Source: Clostridia bacterium
Lineage (GTDB): Bacteria > Bacillota > Clostridia > Christensenellales > Borkfalkiaceae
DNA: 64,000 nt
Direction: 5' to 3'
Assembly (NCBI GenBank): GCA_017504165.1
Contig: JAFVRR010000003.1
Coordinates: 23,411 to 87,410 of the forward strand
Positions 8,568-17,834 of the stretch are shown piece after piece. The translations under genes and the position numbers were made by a program. The stretch's first letter is position 1. Each line of letters begins with the position of its first letter. Below the pieces are notes generated by a model. That model searched no databases. It was not told the DNA's origin and saw only the letters and a program-made list of their open reading frames with translations.

Positions 8568-9630
8568 ACTTGAAACGATTTATCAAAGATATTTAAAACT
8601 TAACGACTTAGTCGGCGATCCTGAAGTCATTAAAAATATAGACGAATGGAGAAAGTACACTAAAGAACTTTCCGAAATGGAAGAAGTTATTGACAAATAT
8701 AAAGAATATAAAAAGGTACTCGAAGAAAAAACCGATGCCGAAAAGTCTATTTTAACGGAAACTGATAGCGAAATGAAGGCTCTTCTTTCCGATGAAATTC
8801 AAGCGTTAAAAGAAAAGTTAACTGAAATAACTAGCGAACTTAAAATTCTTTTAATACCAAAAGATGAAAACGACGATAAGAACGTTATTATAGAAATCCG
8901 CGCGGGCGCAGGTGGTGAAGAGGCGGCTTTATTTGCCTACGAACTTTACCGTATGTACGTTAACTACGCCGATAAAAATCGCTTTAAAACGGAAGAAATC
9001 GACTCCAACGAAACGGAACTTGGTGGTATTAAAGAAGTAACTTTCTCGGTGGTTGGTAAAGGCGCTTATGCTAAACTTAAATATGAAAGCGGTGTTCATA
9101 GGGTACAACGCGTGCCTGAAACGGAATCTCAAGGTAGAATACAAACGTCAACGGCAACCGTTGCGGTGCTCCCAGAAGTAGAAGATATCGAGATTAAAAT
9201 TGATGAAAAAGATTTAAAAGTGGATACTTATCGTTCAAGCGGTGCTGGTGGTCAGCACGTTAACAAGACGGAAAGTTGTATTCGTATGACGCATATTCCA
9301 ACAGGTATAGTCGTTACTTGTCAAGACGAAAGGTCGCAAATTAAAAACCGTGAAAAAGCCTTAAAAGTATTAAAATCTAGGCTTTACGACCATTACAACT
9401 CTGAATACCGTAAAGAATACGACGAAAATCGTAAAAGTCAAATTGGTACGGGCGATAGAAGTGAAAGAATTAGAACTTATAACTTTCCACAAGGTAGAAT
9501 TACCGATCATAGAATTGGTTTTACTTTGTATTCTCTTGAAAACTTCTTGTCTGGCGATATTGGCGAAATGATTGAGGCTTTAGCAATCGCCGATAGAGAG
9601 GCAAAACTTTCAAATCAAGAAGAAGATTAA
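8557..9630 (+). CDS. prfA: Peptide chain release factor 1
   Basis: RF1 reads UAA and UAG stop codons and triggers peptide release. The 357-residue protein has the RF1-type codon-recognition tripeptide PET at 187-189 ([10 protein letters not shown]) and the GGQ hydrolysis motif at 231-233, followed by HVNKTES. Length is normal. Its start overlaps the end of the PrmC domain by 11 bp, which matches their enzyme-substrate relation. A strong terminator follows. Confidence 0.98.
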   Translation: MTSKLETIYQRYLKLNDLVGDPEVIKNIDEWRKYTKELSEMEEVIDKYKEYKKVLEEKTDAEKSILTETDSEMKALLSDEIQALKEKLTEITSELKILLIPKDENDDKNVIIEIRAGAGGEEAALFAYELYRMYVNYADKNRFKTEEIDSNETELGGIKEVTFSVVGKGAYAKLKYESGVHRVQRVPETESQGRIQTSTATVAVLPEVEDIEIKIDEKDLKVDTYRSSGAGGQHVNKTESCIRMTHIPTGIVVTCQDERSQIKNREKALKVLKSRLYDHYNSEYRKEYDENRKSQIGTGDRSERIRTYNFPQGRITDHRIGFTLYSLENFLSGDIGEMIEALAIADREAKLSNQEED

Positions 9631-9654
9631 AACTCTATAAAAATGTTAAAAATT

Positions 9655-9689
9655 AAACTTGTTTGCAATTCGCAAACAAGTTTTTTATT
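9655..9689 (+). terminator. Rho-independent terminator after prfA
   Basis: A perfect 12-bp stem, AAACTTGTTTGC/GCAAACAAGTTT, with a 5-nt loop and a long T tract closes the rpmE-prfA unit. Confidence 0.9.
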
Positions 9690-9733
9690 TTTGTATTTAT
9701 AATGAGAACATATTTTATATTTTGGTAAAAAAA

Positions 9734-9763
9734 TTGACATTTTTTATTAATTTACTATATAAT
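9734..9763 (+). promoter_or_regulatory. Sigma-A promoter of the aminotransferase gene
   Basis: TTGACA (9734-9739) and TATAAT (9758-9763) with an 18-bp spacer, followed by a short leader with a TTGGAGG ribosome site. Confidence 0.8.
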
Positions 9764-9785
9764 AAGTCAAGTATTTGGAGGCAAC

Positions 9786-10973
9786 ATGAAATTATCTAAA
9801 AAAGCATTATCAATTCCAGCGTCAGTAACGCTTGAAATAACGGCAAAAGTAAAACAACTTAAAAGTGAAGGTAAGTCGATTATCGGCTTTACTGCGGGCG
9901 AGCCTGATTTTAACACTCCCGATTATATTATTGACAGCGCGAAAGAAGCGCTTGATATTGGGTTTACTAAATACACGCCGGTTGCAGGTATGCCTGAACT
10001 TAAGGAAGTAATTTGTAAAAAATTTAAAGATGATAATAATCTTATTTACGACCCGTCTCAAATTATTGTGTCTGACGGCGCTAAGGCGTCACTTTTTCAC
10101 GCTATTTACGCGCTTGTAGACGATGGCGACGAAGTTATTATTCCCGCTCCATTTTGGTTTACTTATGAAGAACAAGTTAAAATTTGCGGTGGTAAGCCAA
10201 TAATCATTCAAACTAAAGAAGAAAACGGCTATAAACTTACACCAAGCGAACTTGAAAACGCTATTACTGATAGAACGGTAACTATATTATTAAACTCTCC
10301 GTCAAACCCAACAGGCGCAATTTATTCTAAAGAAGAACTTGAAGCGCTTGCTAAAGTTGTTGAAAAACACAATTTAACGGTTATTTCTGATGAGATTTAC
10401 GAAAAGTTAATTTACGACGGTAATAAGCATTACTCAATTGCGCAAGTATCTGATTATATGAAAGAAAACACTATAGTTATTAACGGCGTTAGTAAAACTT
10501 ATTCTATGACAGGTTGGCGCGTAGGTTATCTTGCAGCGCCTAAAGCGATTGCTAGTATTATTTCAAGGGTGCAAGGCCATACGACAAGTAACGCTTGTTC
10601 AATTTCGCAATACGCATCCGTAACTGCTATGAGTAAAGGTGCAGAAATAGTAGAAAGTATGCGTCAAGAATTTGATAAAAGGCGTAAACTCATGTCTAAA
10701 CTCTGTGATGATTTAGGTTTAACTTACATAAATCCTCAAGGCGCTTTTTATATGTTTATTAATATTAAGGAATTTATCGGTAAATCGGTAGACGGCAAGG
10801 TTATAAACGGCAGTTTAGATTTTGCATCAATTCTTACCGATCACGGCGTTGCGGTTATACCAGGTCTTCCTTTCCACGCCGACGAATTTATTAGGCTTTC
10901 TTACGCCGTTTCTGAGGCGGATATCGTGGGCGGATTTGAAAGAATTGCTAAATTTATCTCTTTAATTAAATAA
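9786..10973 (+). CDS. Class I pyridoxal-phosphate aminotransferase (aspartate aminotransferase type)
   Basis: A 395-residue fold-type I aminotransferase. The PLP-binding Lys is K237 in GVSKTYSMTGWRVGY. The pocket has NSPSNPTGAIY (170-180) and SDEIYEKLIYDG (201-212). The N-terminal GFTAGEPDFNTP is typical of the AspB/AspC-like subgroup that transfers amino groups between aspartate and 2-oxoglutarate. Related enzymes act on other amino acids, so specificity is open. It is monocistronic, with its own sigma-A promoter and a GGAGG ribosome site. Confidence 0.92.
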   Translation: MKLSKKALSIPASVTLEITAKVKQLKSEGKSIIGFTAGEPDFNTPDYIIDSAKEALDIGFTKYTPVAGMPELKEVICKKFKDDNNLIYDPSQIIVSDGAKASLFHAIYALVDDGDEVIIPAPFWFTYEEQVKICGGKPIIIQTKEENGYKLTPSELENAITDRTVTILLNSPSNPTGAIYSKEELEALAKVVEKHNLTVISDEIYEKLIYDGNKHYSIAQVSDYMKENTIVINGVSKTYSMTGWRVGYLAAPKAIASIISRVQGHTTSNACSISQYASVTAMSKGAEIVESMRQEFDKRRKLMSKLCDDLGLTYINPQGAFYMFINIKEFIGKSVDGKVINGSLDFASILTDHGVAVIPGLPFHADEFIRLSYAVSEADIVGGFERIAKFISLIK

Positions 10974-11009
10974 AATTATAAAAAAATATAAAAATTTTTA
11001 AATTTGCTA

Positions 11010-11038
11010 TTGAAAAGTTGTAATTTTTGTTTTATAAT
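11010..11038 (+). promoter_or_regulatory. Sigma-A promoter of the P-loop/ThrC-like gene pair
   Basis: TTGAAA (11010-11015) and TATAAT (11033-11038) with a 17-bp spacer. An ATG at 11004 would lie upstream of this promoter, so it is not the start of the downstream gene. Confidence 0.75.
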
Positions 11039-11069
11039 AAGAGTACCAAATAAATGGAGGACTAAAATT

Positions 11070-11483
11070 ATGATAAAAATTGTTTACGGCCCAAAAGGGT
11101 TTGGCAAAACTAAAATTATGCTTGACGAAGTTAATAAAGCAGGCGAAGGCGCAAAAGGCAACGTAGTATTTATTAGTGATAAACGCTTTAATACGGTGTC
11201 TATTAACTTAAACGTTAGATGTCTTTACACTGAAGAATATAAGATTACTACCGCTCAAGCGTTTACAGGTTTTGTTAACGGATTACTTGCGGGTAATAGC
11301 GATATAGAATATGTATTTATTGATGGGTTAAAGAGAATTATTGGTAATGAGTTAAGAGGTGGCCAAGCATTATTTAAATCTATTAACGCATTACAAAAAG
11401 CATATCCTGAACTTAAATTCATTGTTTCGGTAAGCGCCGCTAAGGAAGATTTACCAAAATATATTGCAAAATATGTTAAATAA
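11070..11483 (+). CDS. Small P-loop NTPase of unknown function
   Basis: A 137-residue protein with a Walker A motif at the extreme N-terminus (YGPKGFGKTKIM, GxxGxGKT) and a likely Walker B strand, YVFIDGLKRI, near residue 85. The C-terminal part FIVSVSAAKEDLP resembles a sensor strand. The start at 11070 has TGGAGGA 8 nt upstream. I do not recognise a specific family; it looks like a minimal AAA/RecA-type ATPase domain. The next gene starts inside its last 20 bp, so the two products are probably made together. Confidence 0.6.
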   Translation: MIKIVYGPKGFGKTKIMLDEVNKAGEGAKGNVVFISDKRFNTVSINLNVRCLYTEEYKITTAQAFTGFVNGLLAGNSDIEYVFIDGLKRIIGNELRGGQALFKSINALQKAYPELKFIVSVSAAKEDLPKYIAKYVK

Positions 11484-12348
11484 TATAATAATTAATGATA
11501 ATAAAATACAAATCGGTGGGTATATATTACCTGCCGATTTTAAATATTTAGAAATAGACTTTTTAGGTAGTCTGCAAGGTAAAGAATTTTCAACTAAAGT
11601 TGAAGAAGTTTATTTTAAGTTAACAGGGAAAGAGTATAATTTTAATAAAAACGTAGAAATATTTATGGTGGACGATACTATTTGCGCGCTAGATTTAGCG
11701 TCAAATAGAAATGCTAATTATTTAGACGTTATCGATGATAATGAAGATTTTTCTACTAAAATTTACACCCTTGTTTCAATCTTTACCGCGTGTTACGTTG
11801 ACCTTGTTGACAGTGGTATTATAAAAAGTTTAGAAAAGGTTAATTTTGCCTTGCCGTCTGATGATGGAATTTTTCTTTTGTCTTTATTTATTGCTAAAAA
11901 GATAGGGTTGCCAATTGATACCATTATATGCGGTGGAGAAGTTAAAACCGTACCTCAAATTAAAGGTTTATATTTTAAAAGGGTTAATGAAACTGATATA
12001 GAAGATTTTATTGGTATTTTCTTTGATGAATACGATATGGCTTTAGACCCTATAAGCGTAAAGGGTATAGTCGCAATGGATGGTTTTTACGATAGTTACG
12101 AAGATGAAAACGTAACCGTTTATTTAAACCTTTCTTCGCCGTATCTTTTTGCAAGAAAGGTATTAAATATCGTATCGGGCGAAAAGATTTTAGACGTTTA
12201 TAAGGCAATAGATAAACTTTACTTTGAAACTTCGCAAGATATACCCGAAAGTATAAAAAATAAAGAAATTCCTTTATATTACCAAGAAAATATTAAAATG
12301 CCTTTAGATATCGCAATTTCTTTTATAAATGCATATCTTAAAGTTTGA
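11464..12348 (+). CDS. Threonine-synthase-like protein lacking the PLP domain (probable pseudoenzyme)
   Basis: A 294-residue protein whose N-terminus (GGYILPADFKYLE, GKEFSTKVEEVYFKLTG) resembles the start of long-form threonine synthase. Its middle (KVNFALPSDDGIFLLSLFI, then AKKIGLPIDTIICGG) resembles the later ThrC segment typically reading VNFVVPTGNFGNILA. Known ThrC proteins are about 450-500 residues; the intervening region with the PLP-binding Lys is missing here. It therefore cannot carry out the normal reaction and may be a regulatory or structural relative. It overlaps the P-loop gene by 20 bp. The start is uncertain: ATGs at 11464 and 11473 are both possible. Confidence 0.5.
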   Translation: MQNMLNNIIINDNKIQIGGYILPADFKYLEIDFLGSLQGKEFSTKVEEVYFKLTGKEYNFNKNVEIFMVDDTICALDLASNRNANYLDVIDDNEDFSTKIYTLVSIFTACYVDLVDSGIIKSLEKVNFALPSDDGIFLLSLFIAKKIGLPIDTIICGGEVKTVPQIKGLYFKRVNETDIEDFIGIFFDEYDMALDPISVKGIVAMDGFYDSYEDENVTVYLNLSSPYLFARKVLNIVSGEKILDVYKAIDKLYFETSQDIPESIKNKEIPLYYQENIKMPLDIAISFINAYLKV

Positions 12349-12454
12349 TTTTTAATAACTTGTGTGATATAATTACAATAAAATTGTAATAATTTTAAAA
12401 ATACTTGCAATTTAAAGTATATTTAACTAAAAGATTTTAAACTAATGGTGAATT

Positions 12455-13453
12455 ATGGAAGATAAAAAAACTCTTTTTAGCGCCGTGCAACCAAGCGGTA
12501 CTCCAACTATCGGAAATTACGTAGGTGCAATCAACAACTTTGTAAAACTTCAAGATGAATATAACTGCATTTATTCTATTGCCGACCTTCATTGTTTAAC
12601 GGTTAAGCAAGACCCTCAAAAGTTAAGAAAGGCTACTCTAGAACTTATGGCTTTATACATTGCGTGTGGTATTGACCCTGAAAAATGTATAATGTTCATT
12701 CAATCTCACGTTCCGGAACACGCTGAACTTACTTGGGTGTTAAATACTATTACTTATCCAGGCGAACTTAATAGAATGACGCAGTTTAAAGATAAATCTC
12801 GTTCTCACGCCGATAACGTAAATATGGGTCTTATGGATTACCCGGTATTAATGGCGTCTGACATTTTGCTTTACAACACCGCGGTAGTACCGGTTGGCGC
12901 GGACCAAAAGCAACATATTGAAATTACTAGAGATTTAGCAATTCGTTTCAACTCTAGATTTGGCGAAACTTTCGTCGTGCCTGAAGGTGTTTTCCCTAAA
13001 TACGGCGCTAAGATAATGTCTCTTCAAGACGCTACTAAAAAAATGAGTAAGAGTGATGAAAATATCAACTCGTATATTTCAATGTACGACGATAGCGACA
13101 CTATTATTAGAAAGTTCAAAAGGGCGGTTACCGATAGCGATAATAAAATCGTGTTTGACCCTGAAAATAAAGCGGGCATTTCAAACCTTTTAACGATTTA
13201 TTCGGTATTTGCGGGCAAATCTATAGAAGATGCTTGTAAAGAATTTGAAGGTAAAGGCTATGGCGACTTTAAACTTAAAGTTGGCGAGGCGGTTGTAGAA
13301 GGTTTAAAACCTATTTCAGAAAAGCGTGAAAAACTTATGCAAGATAAGGCGTACCTTGATGAAATTATCGTTAAAGGCGCTGAAAACGCTAGAAGAATTG
13401 CATATAAAACAATTAGAAAAGTATATAAAAAGGTGGGTCTATATAGACCGTAA
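12455..13453 (+). CDS. trpS: Tryptophan-tRNA ligase
   Basis: A 332-residue class I aminoacyl-tRNA synthetase that charges tRNA-Trp. The HIGH-like motif is PSGTPTIGNYVGA at 14-26 and the KMSKS loop is KKMSKSDEN. DLHCLTV and VGADQKQHIEITRDLA are TrpS signatures. The 106-bp upstream region holds only a small TTACAA/TTGTAA hairpin and is too short for a T-box leader. The ribosome site is GGTGA. A DUF5685 gene follows 5 bp later. Confidence 0.97.
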   Translation: MEDKKTLFSAVQPSGTPTIGNYVGAINNFVKLQDEYNCIYSIADLHCLTVKQDPQKLRKATLELMALYIACGIDPEKCIMFIQSHVPEHAELTWVLNTITYPGELNRMTQFKDKSRSHADNVNMGLMDYPVLMASDILLYNTAVVPVGADQKQHIEITRDLAIRFNSRFGETFVVPEGVFPKYGAKIMSLQDATKKMSKSDENINSYISMYDDSDTIIRKFKRAVTDSDNKIVFDPENKAGISNLLTIYSVFAGKSIEDACKEFEGKGYGDFKLKVGEAVVEGLKPISEKREKLMQDKAYLDEIIVKGAENARRIAYKTIRKVYKKVGLYRP

Positions 13454-13458
13454 GAATT

Positions 13459-14313
13459 ATGTTTGGTTATATCTTACCCGATAAGCCGTACTTGTATTTA
13501 AAAGACGATACTTTATACAATTCTTTATACTGTGGAATATGTAAAAGTTTAAAAAAAGAAACGGGGCAATTATCTCGTTTTACTTTAAGTTACGATATGG
13601 CTTTTATGTCAGCGCTCGCCCATAATATTATGGGGGTAGACGTTACAATTGAAAAGAAAAATTGCATTGCGCATCCAATAAAAAAACGCCCAATAGCAAA
13701 GACTGATGAGATTTCTTCAACACTTGCATCACTCAACGTGATTTTGGCTTACTATAAGTTAAAGGACGACGTTTTGGATGAAAACAAAGGCAATTTTAAA
13801 AGCGCGGTATTTAAAAAAGCGTATAAAAAGGCTAAAAAGAAGTATCCTGAAATTGATTTAACGGTTAAAACCTGTTACGGCGACCTTTTAAAATTAGAAA
13901 AGGATAATTCAGATAGTATTGATATCGTTGCCGACCCGTTTGCGGAAATGCTTAAAAAGATTTCTACTTTAGTTTTTAAAGACAAGGCGTCAAAGTATAC
14001 TGAAAATTTAGTGTACGCAATAGGTAAATGGATATATTTAATCGATGCGCTTGACGATTACGATAAAGATATAAAAAATAAAAACTTTAACGTTTTTTAT
14101 AACTATTATAAATGCAAAAATTATTTTGAACTTATATCAAAGCACGAGCAAGATATAGTATTTGTGTTTAGTACTATATTCGTTATGATTTCAGAAAATT
14201 ATTCTAAAATTCCTATGAAATATAATACGGATTTAGTTGCTAATATTATAATGAGGGGAATTCCTTCAAAAACTAAACAAATTATTGATAAAGGTAAAGA
14301 AAATAATGGATAA
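13459..14313 (+). CDS. DUF5685 family protein
   Basis: A 284-residue protein with the DUF5685 N-terminus MFGYILPDKPYLY and a CGIC motif near residue 26, plus a later C-A-H-P segment. Helical content looks high, and LIDALDDYDKDIKNKNFN is an acidic motif near the middle. It could bind a metal through the Cys/Asp residues, but no function is known. It starts 5 bp after trpS and overlaps the J-domain gene, so the four genes to 15432 look like one unit. Members often neighbour J-domain genes in clostridia, which suggests a shared role. Confidence 0.68.
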   Translation: MFGYILPDKPYLYLKDDTLYNSLYCGICKSLKKETGQLSRFTLSYDMAFMSALAHNIMGVDVTIEKKNCIAHPIKKRPIAKTDEISSTLASLNVILAYYKLKDDVLDENKGNFKSAVFKKAYKKAKKKYPEIDLTVKTCYGDLLKLEKDNSDSIDIVADPFAEMLKKISTLVFKDKASKYTENLVYAIGKWIYLIDALDDYDKDIKNKNFNVFYNYYKCKNYFELISKHEQDIVFVFSTIFVMISENYSKIPMKYNTDLVANIIMRGIPSKTKQIIDKGKENNG

Positions 14314-14917
14314 ATTTTATAAAATTTTAGGCGTAAATGAAAATTCTTCTAATGAAGAAATTAAAGAGAAGTATTTTTCACTTAGGGAAAAATATCTTGA
14401 AGAAAGATTTTTAGAAGGTGAAGCGGGCAACAATGCTGCAAAAAAACTTACCGAAGTGGAAAACGCATATAATGAAATTATGTCGTTTAGGGCTCAATAT
14501 AGTGGTTTTGAATCAAAATCTCAATTATTTAATGAAATTGACGATGCTATTAGAAGTGGCGACCTTCGTTTAGCGCAAGAAAAATTAGACTTGTTTGATG
14601 AAAGAAACGGCGAATGGCACTATTATCAATCGGTAATTTTTTACAAAAAGAATTGGATTAACGAAAGTAAAAAACAACTTGAAATAGCCCTTCAATGCGA
14701 CCCCGATAACGAAAAATATAAAAACGCTTTAAACAAGATAAACGAAAAGATAACTAACTCTGGTAGGGTTAATCCTAATTGGAATCAATCGGGTAACGCA
14801 ACGCCTGAAAGCGATGCAGAGCCCGTTCAACAAATGGGTGGCGAAGGCTGTTTACAATGGTGTTGCGATATGCTTATTTGTAACATGCTTTTAAACTGCT
14901 GTTGTAATTGTAGATAA
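14306..14917 (+). CDS. Divergent J-domain protein with Cys-rich C-terminal tail
   Basis: A 203-residue protein. Residues 1-70 match a J domain (FYKILGVNENSSNEEIKEKY), but the invariant HPD tripeptide is replaced around REKYLEERF, so DnaK stimulation is doubtful. Residues about 95-150 read like a TPR-type repeat (QSVIFYKKNWINESKKQLE). The last 22 residues hold eight Cys (CLQWCCDMLICNMLLNCCCNCR), possibly for metal binding or membrane association. The start at 14306 is preferred over 14285 because AAAGGTAAAG lies just upstream. It overlaps the following gene by 1 bp (TAATG). Confidence 0.68.
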   Translation: MDKFYKILGVNENSSNEEIKEKYFSLREKYLEERFLEGEAGNNAAKKLTEVENAYNEIMSFRAQYSGFESKSQLFNEIDDAIRSGDLRLAQEKLDLFDERNGEWHYYQSVIFYKKNWINESKKQLEIALQCDPDNEKYKNALNKINEKITNSGRVNPNWNQSGNATPESDAEPVQQMGGEGCLQWCCDMLICNMLLNCCCNCR

Positions 14918-15432
14918 TGAAGAACGGCAAACTAATTGCGCTTTCCGCTTTAACTACTGCTTTCGGGCTAGTTTTTATAGTGTTTGGTGCGTATTTTTCA
15001 AGTTTTGATTTATCTTGCTTGTTTATGGCAAGCGTCGCTATAATGTTTCCGCTTAGTAAAGACTCGGTTAAGGGCGCGTTTTTATCTTATTTAGCGGTAA
15101 CGCTTTTATCGTTAATTCTTGTTGGCGGTAAGTTTTATATAACTATTTTATACGCGGTGTTTTTTGGATTGCATCCAATAGTTAATTACTATCAGTTAAA
15201 AAAGGGTAAAACTTTTTCATGGCTAACGATTGTAAAGGGCGTTTGGTTTGTTTTAACGTTAGCGCTTATGGTATATTTGTTTAAACTTTTTACCATAGAA
15301 AATCCAATACTTGATAAGTATTTACCATTCGCAGTTGTAATTGGCGGAATGATATTTTTCATCTTTTACGACTTCGTAATGTTAAGAATACAAAAGACAA
15401 CTAAAATTTTAATAAACCGTTTAAAGTTTTAA
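14917..15432 (+). CDS. Hydrophobic membrane protein of unknown function
   Basis: A 171-residue protein with about five transmembrane segments (for example LIALSALTTAFGLVFIVFGA and YLPFAVVIGGMIFFIFYDFV). The overall look is like small ECF/ThiW-type or DUF2232-like membrane proteins, but no diagnostic motif is visible. It is translationally coupled to the J-domain gene through TAATG, which suggests that the two products act together at the membrane. Confidence 0.55.
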   Translation: MKNGKLIALSALTTAFGLVFIVFGAYFSSFDLSCLFMASVAIMFPLSKDSVKGAFLSYLAVTLLSLILVGGKFYITILYAVFFGLHPIVNYYQLKKGKTFSWLTIVKGVWFVLTLALMVYLFKLFTIENPILDKYLPFAVVIGGMIFFIFYDFVMLRIQKTTKILINRLKF

Positions 15433-15444
15433 TGGGTACTCGTT

Positions 15445-16845
15445 ATGAAAAAGAATGACGTATTAACGGCAGAAATAACCGCAATCGGTTCAAATTGTGA
15501 AGGGATAGCAAAGGTAGATGGTATCGTTTGCTTTATCCCTTTTTCTTTATTGGGTGAAAAAGTAGAATTTAAAGTTTTAAAGGTAAATAAAAACATTGCC
15601 TTTTGTAAACTTTTAGACGTTTTAACCCCTTCAGAAGATAGGGTAAGACCGCTTTGTAAGTTTTATACTAAATGCGGTGGTTGCCAACTTCAACACGTTC
15701 GCCAAAAGGCAGAGTTTAAAATAAAGTCTAATATAATTAAAGACTGTTTTAAGAAAATTGCGGGGCTTGAAGTTGAAGTTAATCCAATTGTTAAAAGCGA
15801 AAACGAATACGGTTATAGAAACAAAATGCAACTTCCAATTCGCAGTATTAACTCAGTTAACCAAATCGGTTTATTTTACGAAAACTCGCATAGAATCGTA
15901 GAAATTGACGAATGCGTTATTCAAAAACCAATTTTTAACGACGTTATTAAAGCGTTTAAATTATTTATTGCTGAGACGCAAATTTCTTGCTATAACGACG
16001 AGAGTAACGCGGGTTTATTAAAACACGTAGTCGTTCGTGACGTAAAAGGTAAACTTTTAATAATTGTAGTTATAAACGGAAAAGAACTTCCGTTTAAAGA
16101 TCGTTTAATAGATATTTTAAACGGCTATTTTGAAGAGTATTCTTTAATTTTAAACGAAAACACCAAAAACAACAACGTAATACTTGGCAATAAATTTACC
16201 GTAATTTATGGTCAAGGTTACTATTACGACGAGTTTTTAGGTATTAAATATCCCGTTTTTCCAGAGTCTTTTATGCAGGTTAACGATAGCGTAAAAGAAA
16301 GGCTTTACGCTGACGTAATTAAAAGATTAGAACTCAATGAAAACAGCGTTGTAATCGACGCGTATAGCGGTGCGGGTATTATGACTGCAATGATGGCTAA
16401 AACCGCTAAAAAGGCAATAGGTATAGAAGTTATACCAGAGGCGGTAAAAGCAGGGGATGAACTTGCCGTTTTAAATAAATTGTCAGACAAAATGACTAAT
16501 ATTTGCGCTTTATGTGAAGAAGTGTTGCCTGACGTTATAGCCAAGGAAAAGGCGGAAAACGGCTCTATTTCCGTCGTTTTAGATCCTCCAAGAAAAGGTT
16601 GCGACGATAAAGTTTTATCCGCCATAATCAAGGCTATGCCCGATAAAATAGTATACGTTGCGTGTTCTCCGCAGTCACTAGCGCGTGACGTCGGTATATT
16701 AACGGGTAGCCTTGCTTGGACTAACGGCGAACTTAAAAGGGTGGAAAATTTTGTGCCGCGTTACGAAATAGAAAGTGTAACCCCATACGACATGTTCCCT
16801 AAAACCAAACACGTAGAGACGCTTGTTGCGCTCAAAAGGGTATAA
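15445..16845 (+). CDS. 23S rRNA (uracil-5-)-methyltransferase RumA/RlmD family
   Basis: A 466-residue TrmA/RlmD-family enzyme that makes 5-methyluridine in RNA using SAM. It has an N-terminal TRAM domain, then a 4Fe-4S cluster motif (C71, C77, C80 in CKFYTKCGGC) with a fourth Cys in EIDEC. The SAM-binding and catalytic region has VVLDPPRKGCD and the nucleophile Cys in YVACSPQSLARDV. In Gram-positive bacteria such enzymes can modify 23S rRNA U747 and/or U1939 (RlmCD), so the exact site is not assigned. It is followed 2 bp later by an ASCH gene. Confidence 0.92.
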   Translation: MKKNDVLTAEITAIGSNCEGIAKVDGIVCFIPFSLLGEKVEFKVLKVNKNIAFCKLLDVLTPSEDRVRPLCKFYTKCGGCQLQHVRQKAEFKIKSNIIKDCFKKIAGLEVEVNPIVKSENEYGYRNKMQLPIRSINSVNQIGLFYENSHRIVEIDECVIQKPIFNDVIKAFKLFIAETQISCYNDESNAGLLKHVVVRDVKGKLLIIVVINGKELPFKDRLIDILNGYFEEYSLILNENTKNNNVILGNKFTVIYGQGYYYDEFLGIKYPVFPESFMQVNDSVKERLYADVIKRLELNENSVVIDAYSGAGIMTAMMAKTAKKAIGIEVIPEAVKAGDELAVLNKLSDKMTNICALCEEVLPDVIAKEKAENGSISVVLDPPRKGCDDKVLSAIIKAMPDKIVYVACSPQSLARDVGILTGSLAWTNGELKRVENFVPRYEIESVTPYDMFPKTKHVETLVALKRV

Positions 16846-16847
16846 TT

Positions 16848-17186
16848 ATGCACGAAATGAAACTTCAACCCTCTCCTTTTGAAAAGATTAAGAGGGGTAT
16901 AAAAACTATCGAATTAAGGTTGTACGACGAAAAACGCCAAAGAATTAAAGTTGGCGACAAAATTACTTTTACTAACGCTACTACTGGAGAAAAACTAGTT
17001 GCAACCGTTAAAAAATTACATTTATTCGATAGTTTTGAAAAACTCTATCAAACTTTGCCACTGTTAAAATGCGGTTATACGCCTAACGACTTAAATACCG
17101 CAACTCCGACTGATATGGATAAATACTATTCTAAAGAAGAGCAACGAAAACACGGCGTAGTTGGGATAGAAATAGAAGTAATTTAA
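16848..17186 (+). CDS. ASCH domain protein
   Basis: A 112-residue protein made of a single ASCH domain, a PUA-like fold thought to bind RNA. Recognisable segments are MKLQPSPFEKIKRGIKTIELRLYD and the following IKVGDKITFTN. Its position directly after an RNA methyltransferase gene fits an RNA-related role. No catalytic residues can be assigned with confidence; some ASCH proteins are nucleoside amidohydrolases or nucleases. Confidence 0.85.
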   Translation: MHEMKLQPSPFEKIKRGIKTIELRLYDEKRQRIKVGDKITFTNATTGEKLVATVKKLHLFDSFEKLYQTLPLLKCGYTPNDLNTATPTDMDKYYSKEEQRKHGVVGIEIEVI

Positions 17187-17197
17187 AGGATAAAATT

Positions 17198-17827
17198 ATG
17201 AAAATTAATAAAGATAAAAATTTTGAAAGAGAACTGCCTAGCGGTTATAAACAATTATTACATATTAACGCAAAGGACGCAAAATTTGGTATTATTTTTA
17301 ATTTGATTTCCCTTTTAGTGCTTGCGGTTGTCCTTGCGGTTGCTATATTTTCTTTATCGTTTAAAGGGTATACTTTCGGCGAAGTTTTTAGTTTAGACTT
17401 GCCGAATTTATTAATTGCCTATCTTGTTTTTTTTCTTTCAATTTTTTCTTATATAATTTTGCATGAATTAGTGCATGGCGTTGCATATAAATCATTAACG
17501 GGTGAAAAACTTACTTTTGGTTTAAGTTGGAGTTGTGCTTTTTGCGGTGTGCCTAATATCTTTACTTATCGTAAAACTGCAATCATTGCAATAGTTGCGC
17601 CTTTTGCCGTGTTTACTATACTTTTAATTCCAACTATCATCGCTTTATATTTTGTTAGCCCGTTATATTATTTAATTTTTGCATTTGTTTTTGGACTTCA
17701 TTTTGGTGGTTGTAGTGGCGACTTGTATTTATTAATACTTTTATTGATTAAGTATAAAGATAATACTACGCTAATGCGAGATACGGGTCCAGAACAATTT
17801 ATTTACGTTAAAACAAAAGAAAGTTAG
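17198..17827 (+). CDS. DUF3267 membrane zincin-like protein
   Basis: A 209-residue membrane protein with a zinc-protease motif, HELVHGVAYK (HExxH), between hydrophobic segments, as in DUF3267 putative intramembrane zincins. Hydrophobic spans surround residues 30-90 and 125-165. The later segment LHFGGCSGDLYLL probably carries a third metal ligand (H or D). Substrate is unknown. It has a good ribosome site (AAAGGA) and is 11 bp after the ASCH gene. Confidence 0.72.
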   Translation: MKINKDKNFERELPSGYKQLLHINAKDAKFGIIFNLISLLVLAVVLAVAIFSLSFKGYTFGEVFSLDLPNLLIAYLVFFLSIFSYIILHELVHGVAYKSLTGEKLTFGLSWSCAFCGVPNIFTYRKTAIIAIVAPFAVFTILLIPTIIALYFVSPLYYLIFAFVFGLHFGGCSGDLYLLILLLIKYKDNTTLMRDTGPEQFIYVKTKES

Positions 17828-17834
17828 GAGATAT

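Noticed and set aside
9655..9689. Hairpin GTTTGC/GCAAAC as a copy of the xer-region repeat
   Set aside because: It shares only a short TTTGC core and has a T tract directly after prfA; it is an ordinary terminator.
12349..12454. Possible T-box leader upstream of trpS
   Set aside because: Only about 106 bp are available and there is no T-box consensus or terminator/antiterminator pair, only a small 6-bp hairpin.
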